A DNA stretch of 11,481 nt from an uncultured Oscillospiraceae bacterium (GTDB taxonomy: Bacteria; Bacillota_A; Clostridia; Oscillospirales; Oscillospiraceae): assembly GCA_900754605.1 (NCBI GenBank), contig CAAEDK010000143.1:1-11481 (forward strand), in the 5' to 3' direction. Each line of letters starts with the position of its first letter. The stretch's first letter is position 1. Both the position numbers and the translations under genes were made by a program. Positions 1 to 5,711 of the stretch are shown here, in pieces. Below the pieces are notes generated by a model. That model was not told the DNA's origin. It ran no database searches and saw nothing but the letters and a program-made list of their open reading frames with translations.

Positions 1-41
1 AATATGAGGCGTCCGCTGCCGTGCCGTATTTTCTTCATAAA

Positions 42-55
42 GGGGCAGCTGCCCC
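42..55 (-). terminator. weak hairpin after the phosphofructokinase gene
   Basis: A perfect 14-bp palindrome (GGGGCAGCTGCCCC) begins two bases after the phosphofructokinase stop codon. In minus-strand RNA it can form a 5-bp GC stem with an AGCU loop, followed by UUUAUG. The U-tract is short, so it may be a weak or partial terminator or only a 3'-end stabilising hairpin. An ATG (positions 38-36, minus) follows and stays open to the window edge, so transcription could continue into another gene. Confidence 0.35.
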
Positions 56-57
56 GC

Positions 58-1134
58 TCAGCCCACGCTGATCCCCATGCGGCGGGCTACCTCCAGCATC
101 CCATGTCCCTCCGGGACCAGGCGGCTTTTCCCAGCTACATCCTTCAGCCGGTTTGCACCTACATGGTTGTTCTTCATAGCAACTGTGATGCCGTAGTTCT
201 CGTCCTCCACCATCTTAGCGGCATAGGAACCAAACTGAGTGGCCAGTACTCGATCATAGGGGCAAGGGCTTCCGCCCCTTTGCATATGTCCAGGGACACA
301 GATTCTAGTCTCGATTCCAGTGAGAGCCTCGATCTGTCGGGCAATACGGTTGGTGGCGGTGGTGTATCCCTGCTCCGCCCGTTTTGCCATCCGTTCCTTT
401 CGCTTCATCCGGGCCTCCTTGGCGTCCACGGCCCCCTCGGCCACTGCCAGGATGGAGAAGTGCTTTCCCTGAGCCGCCCGACGCTCAATGGCAGCACATA
501 CATTCTCAATGGTATAGGGCAGCTCCGGGATGAGGATGATGTCCGCTCCCCCGGCAATACCGGCATAGAGGGTGAGCCATCCCGCCTTATTGCCCATCAG
601 TTCCACCACCATGCAGCGGCTGTGGCTGCCAGCGGTGGTGTGGACCCGGTCGATGGCCTCGGTAGCGATTTCCATGGCGGAGTGGAAGCCAAAGGTCACA
701 TCGGTACCGAAGATGTCATTGTCGATGGTCTTGGGCAGTGCAATGATGTTCAGTCCCTCCTCCGCCAGGAGGTTAGCAGTCTTATGGGTGCCATTGCCGC
801 CCAAACACAGCAGACAATCCAGCTTCATTTCATGATAGTTTTTCTTCATGGAGGCCACTTTGTCCACCTGGTCCTCCTCCACTACCCGCATCAGTTTGAA
901 TGGGGTACGCTTGGTCCCCAGGATAGTTCCGCCTACTGTTAAGATACCGGAGAACTCACGAGGTTCCATCACCCGCCAATCCCCATTGATGAGTCCGGCA
1001 TAGCCGTTACTGATGCCGATGAGTTCCACATTTTCCCCCATACGCTGATACAGCGCCTTTGCTACGCCCCGCAGGGTAGCATTCAGCCCCGGACAGTCGC
1101 CTCCTGAGGTCAGAATTCCGACTCGTTTCTTCAT
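58..1134 (-). CDS. pfkA: 6-phosphofructokinase (PfkA superfamily, group III-like)
   Basis: Cytosolic glycolytic enzyme that phosphorylates fructose 6-phosphate to fructose 1,6-bisphosphate. The 358-residue length is typical of the family. Visible motifs are the phosphoryl-donor loop GGDCPGLNA (11-19), GGNGT (112-116), the catalytic PKTIDND (134-140, with Asp138 as the expected base), MGNKAGW (180-186), IPE (202-204) and the sugar-phosphate loop GHMQRGGSP (282-290). Classical ATP enzymes read GGDGS and PGTIDND, while pyrophosphate enzymes read GGDDT and PKTIDND. Here the Gly in GGNGT favours ATP, the Lys in PKTIDND is of the pyrophosphate/group III kind, and the usual Asp of GGD is Asn. The donor is therefore uncertain, with ATP my first guess. 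The start has a GAGGAGG site just upstream. The gene lies 30 bp behind the aldo/keto reductase and is probably co-transcribed with it. Confidence 0.93.
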   Translation of the reverse strand: MKKRVGILTSGGDCPGLNATLRGVAKALYQRMGENVELIGISNGYAGLINGDWRVMEPREFSGILTVGGTILGTKRTPFKLMRVVEEDQVDKVASMKKNYHEMKLDCLLCLGGNGTHKTANLLAEEGLNIIALPKTIDNDIFGTDVTFGFHSAMEIATEAIDRVHTTAGSHSRCMVVELMGNKAGWLTLYAGIAGGADIILIPELPYTIENVCAAIERRAAQGKHFSILAVAEGAVDAKEARMKRKERMAKRAEQGYTTATNRIARQIEALTGIETRICVPGHMQRGGSPCPYDRVLATQFGSYAAKMVEDENYGITVAMKNNHVGANRLKDVAGKSRLVPEGHGMLEVARRMGISVG

Positions 1135-1164
1135 TCTCTGACTCCTCCTCTCAGTTCTGGCCAG

Positions 1165-2187
1165 TCAATCAATCTGTCCAGCCAGGACCCTTTGATAGTC
1201 TGCATAGTTTTCCTCCAAAAGCCGGGGCGTATCCAGCCCGTAGGGGCATTTAGACTTGCACTGTCCACAATGGAGGCACTGCTCGATTTGCTTCATCTTC
1301 TCCTGCCACTCCGGCGTCAGCCAGGCCGCGGCGGGAGCCCGGCGGAGCATTAGGCTCATACGGGCACAGTTGTTGATCTCGATCCCTGCCGGACAGGGCA
1401 TACAGTAGCCGCAGCCCCGGCAGAAGTCCCCGGCCAGCTCATCCCGATCCTGGCGGATCAAAGCCTTCTGCTCCTCTGTCATGGTGGGCGGCGTCTGGAC
1501 ACAGGACAGGAACTGGTCCAGCTCACTCTGGCGCTGTACGCCCCAGATGGGCAGAACCGTGGGGTGCTCCTCCATGAATGCCGCGGCGGTCAGGCCATCC
1601 CGGATCAGGCCGCCGGCCAACCCCTTCATGGCGATAAAGCCCATATCCGCCGCCCGGCATTTCTCCACCAGCTCCAGCTCCTGGGGGCCGGACAGGTAGC
1701 TGAAGGGGAATTGCAGGGTGTCATACAGCCCGGAGTCGATGGCCTCATGGGCCACTGCCAGGCGGTGATTGGTAATGGAGATGTGGCGGATCTTTCCCTG
1801 ACGCTTGGCCTCCAGGGCGGCATCATACAGGCCGTCCGCTCCCCCCGGACGAGGACAGAAGGCGGGGTTATGGAACTGATAGATATCAATGTGATCGGTG
1901 CCCAGAGTGTGCAGACTGGTCTCCAGATCCTTCCAGAACTCCTCCGCCGTCTGTGCGGCGGTTTTCGTGGCCAGGATCACCCGGTCCCACATCCCGGCAA
2001 AGGCGGCGCCCACTTTCTCCTCACTGTCCGAATAGGCCCGGGCTGTGTCAAAGTAGTTCATTCCTCCGTCATAGGCCCGGTGGAGCAGTTCCACCGCCTC
2101 TGCCTTGGAGATCCGCTGGATGGGCAGACAGCCAAATCCCTGCTTCTCCACCACAAGGCCCGTGCGACCCAGTCTCACGCTTCCCAT
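1165..2187 (-). CDS. aldo/keto reductase with C-terminal ferredoxin-like 4Fe-4S region
   Basis: Predicted cytosolic NAD(P)H-linked oxidoreductase of the COG1453 type: an AKR barrel joined to an iron-sulfur tail. The AKR catalytic tetrad is complete: Asp47 and Tyr52 (in FDTARAY), Lys75 (ATKT) and His106 (YQFHNP). The barrel covers about residues 1-235. The tail has two cysteine sets: Cys256, 259, 262 and 265 (CRGCGYCMPC, C-x2-C-x2-C-x2-C), and Cys304, 307, 310 and 314 (CLHCGQCKSKCP, the classical C-x2-C-x2-C-x3-C). Two clusters are therefore plausible, with electrons passing between ferredoxin-like partners and a nicotinamide or substrate site. The substrate cannot be read from the sequence. 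The start is supported by an AGGAGGAG ribosome binding site and a near-consensus promoter about 50 bp upstream. It is the first gene of a two-gene unit with the phosphofructokinase; whether they share metabolism is unknown. Confidence 0.92.
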   Translation of the reverse strand: MGSVRLGRTGLVVEKQGFGCLPIQRISKAEAVELLHRAYDGGMNYFDTARAYSDSEEKVGAAFAGMWDRVILATKTAAQTAEEFWKDLETSLHTLGTDHIDIYQFHNPAFCPRPGGADGLYDAALEAKRQGKIRHISITNHRLAVAHEAIDSGLYDTLQFPFSYLSGPQELELVEKCRAADMGFIAMKGLAGGLIRDGLTAAAFMEEHPTVLPIWGVQRQSELDQFLSCVQTPPTMTEEQKALIRQDRDELAGDFCRGCGYCMPCPAGIEINNCARMSLMLRRAPAAAWLTPEWQEKMKQIEQCLHCGQCKSKCPYGLDTPRLLEENYADYQRVLAGQID

Positions 2188-2236
2188 ATATGCTCCTCCT
2201 CTTGACGTGCAGCAGCCGTCATCATCTTCTCTCCTT

Positions 2237-2265
2237 ATTAAAAAACGGATCAGCCCTCATGTCAA
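2237..2265 (-). promoter_or_regulatory. sigma-A promoter for the AKR-pfkA unit, inside a terminator
   Basis: Read on the minus strand, a perfect TTGACA (2265-2260) is followed by exactly 17 bp and then TTTAAT (2242-2237), five of six matches to the -10 consensus. The -10 lies about 50 bp upstream of the AKR start codon, giving a leader of roughly 40 nt. The -35 is in the loop of the upstream operon's terminator hairpin, and the -10 overlaps its T-tract. Confidence 0.75.
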
Positions 2266-2275
2266 GAGCTGATCC
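2240..2275 (-). terminator. intrinsic terminator of the SleC-type operon
   Basis: On the minus strand GGATCAGC pairs with GCTGATCC (2275-2268 with 2254-2247), and the stem extends inward through five more pairs, three of them G-U wobbles, to an ACA loop. One G and a run of six T follow. The wobbles and T-run both fit minus-strand RNA, so it should end the operon whose last gene stops at 2320. The inverted repeat could also serve as an operator, because it surrounds the -35 of the next promoter. Confidence 0.8.
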
Positions 2276-2319
2276 TTGCTTTTCTATGTTAAATTCTGAT
2301 GAGTCATTGGCTCTCCTTT

Positions 2320-2850
2320 CTACCCGGCAGTGACAAACAGCTCATACAATCGGCTGAGCATATCCCAGGTTGCCCGGTCCATCACCCCGGTCTCCTCCAG
2401 CTGGGCCAGGTTCTGGAGCCACAGGGTATTCTGCACCGAGGCATCCCCATGCTGTCCGTCCGCCTCGTCCTCCACGATTCCCTCCAGCCGCTGGCGCAGC
2501 AGTTGGAACATCGTTTGGGGCAGAACCATATACGCCCCCTCTCCACCCGGCTGCATCTGTGCGCCCTCTCCGGGAAAAATACGCAGACTTCTGGGCGGCG
2601 CCACTTCCCGTTCCAGCGCCATCCATTCCTGCCGAATGGCCTCCCAGGTGCGGCTGTCTACCACTCCGGTTACCGGCGGGGCCAGTTCCCGCTGGAAGAG
2701 CATCACCGCCTCCAGTGTCTCCTCTCCAAACAATCCATCGGCCGCCAGCTGGGGAAGAAAACCGTACCGTGTTCCCAGACGACGGAGCATATATTGGAGA
2801 TTCTGTACCGGATTGGACAGCATCTCCTCCTCAAATTCCTGCGGTGTCAT
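2320..2850 (-). CDS. peptidoglycan-binding domain protein (third gene of the SleC-type operon)
   Basis: A 176-residue protein with one clear PG_binding_1 repeat at about 14-75 (VQNLQYMLRRLG, then ADGLFGEETLEAVMLFQ and TGVVDSRTWEAI). A second, degenerate copy at about 136-172 (VQNTLWLQNLAQ, then TGVMDRATWDML) lacks much of the middle. A proline- and glycine-containing linker separates them. There is no signal peptide, membrane segment or recognisable catalytic domain. The likely role is binding cortex or cell-wall glycan, perhaps helping to target or hold the SleC-type enzyme encoded just upstream. Its ATG overlaps the upstream stop codon in an ATGA arrangement, which suggests translational coupling; an AGGAG site lies 10 bases ahead of the ATG. 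A terminator follows the stop. The binding fold is well supported; the partner role is inferred from operon position. Confidence 0.82.
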   Translation of the reverse strand: MTPQEFEEEMLSNPVQNLQYMLRRLGTRYGFLPQLAADGLFGEETLEAVMLFQRELAPPVTGVVDSRTWEAIRQEWMALEREVAPPRSLRIFPGEGAQMQPGGEGAYMVLPQTMFQLLRQRLEGIVEDEADGQHGDASVQNTLWLQNLAQLEETGVMDRATWDMLSRLYELFVTAG

Positions 2851-4067
2851 ACCATATTCACTCCTCTCTGATCGCTGCTCCCCATTCGGAGATCCTCTCC
2901 CGGAAATTGGCCTGCCCGGCTGGTAGTTCCGTATCCTGGCGCCATCACCGGAACACCTTCACTTTGAGGAAAATTGAGGCCATCCCTTCGCAGGTCGCGC
3001 TCGATACCCGAATATTCTCCATAGATGGAATGCCAAGTCTGGGGTCCCACAATGCCATCAGATAACAGCCCGACATGGGACTGATACTCCCGCACAGCCC
3101 TGGTGGTTGCACCGCCGTAGATACCGTCAATTTGAATCACACTGACTGTTGGTTCAAACTCCGCGACCAGAGCCAGCATATATTGCAACACTGCCACATC
3201 TCCCCCCCTGTCTCCCTGCCGCAGCAGGCCCGGGTACTGAAAGGAAAAACTCTGGAACAGCTGTCCCTCGCTGACCAGCTCAGCCAATTGGGAAATCCCC
3301 ACATAAAGATATACCATCTTATACCAGGTCGCTTTGCCCACCACACCATCTGCTGTCAACCCGAAGGTACTCTGAAAGACCCGGACTGCCTTCTCTGTCT
3401 GGGGATCATAGATGCGGGTGACCGGCCATATCTTTGGGATGGCTGGATAGCTCTGAGAGATACGATTGAGCATATTCTTTGCCACTACTACGGCTTCACC
3501 CTGAGAGCCGAGGCGAAGAGGCGTACCCGGATAGGAACTTCCCATATCCCGAATCGGAGCGTTCTGAACCAACTCAATACCCTCGCCATAATAATGCCGT
3601 AGAATCTCCATAGGCCCATACCCCTGCTGGGCCAGATCCTGGCTTCCCCACTGGGAAAGTCCGTCACAGGTACTGGTGGTACCGTTGCAGAACTTTGCCG
3701 ACAGGGGCTCTACAAAGCCGCTGCGGCGGATATAGTCGTTAAAACTCTCATCCACTGCGCGGCTGATGTTCTCAAAGATGTTACGTCCGCGGATAAACTT
3801 CTGATCATACGCAGTGGTAGAGGTAATGTCGAAATCATAGCCTCGGCTTGGATAGAATTCTGTGTAGACCCGATTCAGTGCAAAGGAAACAATGGCCAGG
3901 ATGTTCGCCTTGATGGCCGCCGGCTCCCAGGTTGGATAGATCTCACTGGAGGCTACATTTTTTACATAGTCCGGGAAAGAAACGGTGACATTTTCCGCCT
4001 CCTCGTCCGGAAGGCCCAGGTGTACAGTAATTGTACTGGGTACAACAGGTGTCACTCGGATGGGCAT
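2847..4067 (-). CDS. SleC/SpoIID-type spore cortex-lytic protein with two peptidoglycan-binding repeats
   Basis: A 406-residue protein. Residues about 25-165 form a SpoIID/LytB-type domain of the SleC kind: VTVSFPDYVKNVASSEIYPTW carries Glu42 at the position of the SpoIID catalytic glutamate, and LSQWGSQDLAQQGYGPMEILRHYYG matches the C-terminal signature. Cys127 and Cys134 fall where SpoIID-like enzymes have metal-site residues. Two PG_binding_1 repeats follow at about 183-253 and 281-350, then a low-complexity tail. SleC-family enzymes degrade spore cortex peptidoglycan during germination. No secretion signal is visible, which fits synthesis in the mother cell. The N-terminal domain normally fused to SleC is absent here and is encoded by the preceding gene, 8 bp away. 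The start has a GAGGTGA site, and an in-frame stop lies two codons before the ATG, so the N-terminus cannot be extended. Cortex lysis is inferred from domain resemblance. Confidence 0.83.
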   Translation of the reverse strand: MPIRVTPVVPSTITVHLGLPDEEAENVTVSFPDYVKNVASSEIYPTWEPAAIKANILAIVSFALNRVYTEFYPSRGYDFDITSTTAYDQKFIRGRNIFENISRAVDESFNDYIRRSGFVEPLSAKFCNGTTSTCDGLSQWGSQDLAQQGYGPMEILRHYYGEGIELVQNAPIRDMGSSYPGTPLRLGSQGEAVVVAKNMLNRISQSYPAIPKIWPVTRIYDPQTEKAVRVFQSTFGLTADGVVGKATWYKMVYLYVGISQLAELVSEGQLFQSFSFQYPGLLRQGDRGGDVAVLQYMLALVAEFEPTVSVIQIDGIYGGATTRAVREYQSHVGLLSDGIVGPQTWHSIYGEYSGIERDLRRDGLNFPQSEGVPVMAPGYGTTSRAGQFPGEDLRMGSSDQRGVNMV

Positions 4068-4075
4068 GACTCACC

Positions 4076-4468
4076 TCACAGGTTCTGCCCGGGGATCTCC
4101 CAGGTCTGATTTTGGATCAAACTGGACTCCCCCTCACTAAGAGGTGCCAGTTCCATCTCCTGAAGCGTATCCACTCCATCAAAAATCTGGACTCCTTCCA
4201 CCAGCAGCATGGCATAACCCGGGTGTTCCGCCCACACATCACACACTGCATAAGGGGGCGTCCTATCCCCCGGCCGAGTACTGTCCCCCATAATCGGGGT
4301 AGGGATGTCCACCGGTCGGGTGAATCCGCTTCGGTCTGTTGCTTGAACTGACAGCAGTTGGTACTTCCCTCCCTCTCCCCGCTGAGTAACCACTATCGTG
4401 GTGTCTGACAGAGGCAGCTTCGCCCGGGAGACGTAGACGCGGACCGTCAAGGTCCCTGTTCCATTCAT
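4076..4468 (-). CDS. stand-alone SleC-type N-terminal (pre/pro) domain protein
   Basis: A 130-residue protein with a transthyretin/carboxypeptidase-regulatory-like beta-sandwich pattern: GTLTVRVYVSRAKLPLSDTTIVVTQ (about 5-29), a turn with TDRSGFT (45-51), then PPYAVCDVWAEHPGYAMLLVEGVQIFDGVDTLQEMEL (71-107). The proline-rich strand followed by YxxCD, PGY and the VQIF-G motif resembles, from memory, the N-terminal region of SleC-type precursors, which is cut away before the enzyme is mature. Here it is its own gene, ending 8 bp before the catalytic gene and lying in a different reading frame. The start has an AAGGAGGAG ribosome binding site, and a sigma-K-like promoter lies 44 bp upstream. It may act as an inhibitor, chaperone or localisation partner supplied in trans. 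The fold and link to SleC are well supported by sequence; the activity is a guess. Confidence 0.75.
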   Translation of the reverse strand: MNGTGTLTVRVYVSRAKLPLSDTTIVVTQRGEGGKYQLLSVQATDRSGFTRPVDIPTPIMGDSTRPGDRTPPYAVCDVWAEHPGYAMLLVEGVQIFDGVDTLQEMELAPLSEGESSLIQNQTWEIPGQNL

Positions 4469-4482
4469 AGGCTCCTCCTTCC

Positions 4483-4499
4483 GGCGGGCATATCCCGCC
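4483..4499 (-). promoter_or_regulatory. hairpin in the 5' leader of the SleC-type operon
   Basis: GGCGGG and CCCGCC form a perfect 6-bp GC stem around a 5-nt loop, located between the predicted transcription start and the AAGGAGGAG ribosome binding site, 2 nt from the latter. It could stabilise the transcript or tune translation. There is no T-tract, so it is not a terminator. Confidence 0.45.
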
Positions 4500-4511
4500 T
4501 GCTTCTGCCTC

Positions 4512-4540
4512 TATAATATGCCGATTTCTCCCTTGCGGTG
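4512..4540 (-). promoter_or_regulatory. sigma-K-like promoter for the SleC-type operon
   Basis: On the minus strand, CACC (4540-4537) is followed by 16 bp and CATATTATA (4520-4512). This fits the sigma-K pattern known from Bacillus, mACm - 16/17 bp - CATAnnnTA, at every defined position. It also gives six of eight matches to the sigma-E -10 (CATACAnT), but no sigma-E-like -35 is seen. It lies just after the gpsA terminator and 44 bp before the first start codon. A late mother-cell promoter suits spore cortex genes. Confidence 0.62.
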
Positions 4541-4582
4541 AAAAACAGCGTCCCCCGAAGTTATTTCTCCGAGAGACGCTGT
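4541..4582 (-). terminator. strong intrinsic terminator after gpsA
   Basis: On the minus strand ACAGCGTC pairs with GACGCTGT, and the inner segments TCTCGGAG and CTTCGGGG also pair through five Watson-Crick and three G-U pairs. This gives a 16-bp stem with an AAATAA loop, closed by a run of five T (the first belongs to the stem). The wobble pairs would be A-C mismatches in plus-strand RNA, so the structure is built for leftward transcription from gpsA. Confidence 0.88.
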
Positions 4583-4607
4583 CTGAAATAATTTCTATTA
4601 ACTTCAC

Positions 4608-5609
4608 TCAGGACCAGGATTCTTCCAACTCCGACCGCTTTGCACGGCCCATTAAATCGATAACCACCAGCTTGGGATCCCGGCCCTCATACAGGACCTC
4701 ATAGGCAGCCTGGGAAATTGGCATCTCCACACCGGCCTTCTGGGCTAGGGTCCGGGCGTTGGCAGCGGCGTAGTAGCCTTCTACCACCGCTCCAATCTCC
4801 TCCATGGCCTGGTCCACCGGCTTGCCCTGGCCGATAAGAATGCCGCACCGGCGGTTGCGGGAATGCATGGAGGTGCAGGTGACGATCAAATCACCCACAC
4901 CAGCCAGCCCGGTGAAGGTATCCTTTCGTCCGCCCAGAGCCACTCCCAGACGGGCCATTTCCGCCAGCCCCCGGGTCATCAGCAGCGCCTTGGTGTTATC
5001 CCCGCAGCCCATACCATCGGTACAGCCAGCGCACAGGGCGATGACGTTTTTCAGAGCAGCACAAATCTCGGTTCCAATCCGGTCATCGCTGGTATAGACC
5101 CGGAAGCGCTGATTCATAAACAGATCCTGGACTAACTCAGCATCAGACAGACGGTCGGCGGCGGCCACAACTCCGGTTGGGATGTGCCGCCCCACTTCCT
5201 CGGCATGAGAGGGCCCCGACAGCACCACTACCGGGCACTTGCCCTCCAGTTCCTCCTCAATGACCTGGCTCAAGCGAAGGGAGGTGGACTTCTCAATCCC
5301 TTTCGAGGCGGAAATGACCACAGTTCCAGGGCGGATGAAGTCCCGCAGCTTTGCAGCCGTCTCCCGTACCGCATAGGAAGGCGTGGCCATCAGCACCGCC
5401 CCGCTGTCCGCCACAGCGGAAAGGTCTGCGGTAAAGTGCATCGCCTCCGGCAGGGACACCCCCTTCAGCATGGGATTCTCCCGAGTCCGGTGTAATTCTT
5501 CCGCCTTTTCCTGGCGGTGGGACCACAGAGTCACATCATGTCCGTTTTCAACCAGCAGCAGAGCCAAGGCTGTCCCCCATCCGCCGCTTCCCACTACGGT
5601 TATTTTCAT
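4608..5609 (-). CDS. gpsA: glycerol-3-phosphate dehydrogenase [NAD(P)+]
   Basis: Cytosolic enzyme that reduces dihydroxyacetone phosphate to sn-glycerol 3-phosphate, the backbone for phospholipids. The 333-residue form starts MKITVVGSGGWGTA, with the Rossmann loop G7-S-G9-G10-W-G12. Other family signatures are SASKG (Lys103), LSGPSHAEEV (130-139), the catalytic lysine in AALKNVIA (Lys187) and GLAGVGDLIVTC with Asp240. I chose the ATG at 5609 because GGGAGG lies 9 nt ahead and the protein then begins exactly at the conserved beta strand. An in-frame ATG at 5642 adds 11 residues but has no ribosome binding site. The gene follows plsY after about 100 bp, and its product supplies the substrate of PlsY. 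A strong terminator ends the unit. Confidence 0.97.
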   Translation of the reverse strand: MKITVVGSGGWGTALALLLVENGHDVTLWSHRQEKAEELHRTRENPMLKGVSLPEAMHFTADLSAVADSGAVLMATPSYAVRETAAKLRDFIRPGTVVISASKGIEKSTSLRLSQVIEEELEGKCPVVVLSGPSHAEEVGRHIPTGVVAAADRLSDAELVQDLFMNQRFRVYTSDDRIGTEICAALKNVIALCAGCTDGMGCGDNTKALLMTRGLAEMARLGVALGGRKDTFTGLAGVGDLIVTCTSMHSRNRRCGILIGQGKPVDQAMEEIGAVVEGYYAAANARTLAQKAGVEMPISQAAYEVLYEGRDPKLVVIDLMGRAKRSELEESWS

Positions 5610-5645
5610 TTTGAATAACCTCCCATTTTTCGTACAACCCATGTA

Positions 5646-5662
5646 GGGCAGGGGACCTGCCC
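5646..5662. repeat. GC-rich palindrome between plsY and gpsA
   Basis: GGGCAGG and CCTGCCC form a perfect 7-bp inverted repeat around GGA, in the 102-bp gap between plsY and gpsA. No T-tract follows on either strand, so termination is unlikely. The core GGGGCAG/CTGCCCC recurs in the palindrome at 42-55. It may be a small dispersed intergenic repeat or an mRNA-processing or stability hairpin. Confidence 0.4.
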
Positions 5663-5711
5663 CGCCGTTTGAAGCCGTCTCTCTCCAAGGCAGCGGAGTC
5701 TTGCCCCAGCC

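Noticed and set aside
1..38. A minus-strand ATG at 38-36 opening a frame (MKKIRHGSGRLI...) to the left edge, possibly the next gene
   Set aside because: Only 12 codons are visible, no ribosome binding site precedes it and a hairpin separates it from pfkA. It may be real, but it cannot be supported from this window.
4..942. A 312-codon plus-strand open frame opposite the phosphofructokinase gene
   Set aside because: It lies wholly or mostly antisense to a gene with complete family motifs; its translation shows no domain pattern and it has no ribosome binding site. It is a by-product of GC-rich codon use.
2284..2307. A 7-codon minus-strand frame (MTHQNLT) after an AAAGGAG, between the third SleC-operon gene and the terminator
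   Set aside because: Too short to judge, and it has no run of regulatory codons such as a leader peptide would show. Probably chance.
4065..4080. Possible frameshift joining the 130-residue and 406-residue genes into one SleC gene
   Set aside because: Both frames are closed by stops next to the junction, and a GAGGTGA site is correctly placed for the second ATG. Two genes are the simpler reading, though a sequencing error cannot be fully excluded.
4512..4517. TATAAT on the plus strand, a possible sigma-A -10
   Set aside because: No plus-strand gene follows and no -35 is well placed upstream. The same bases are better explained as the minus-strand CATATTATA box.
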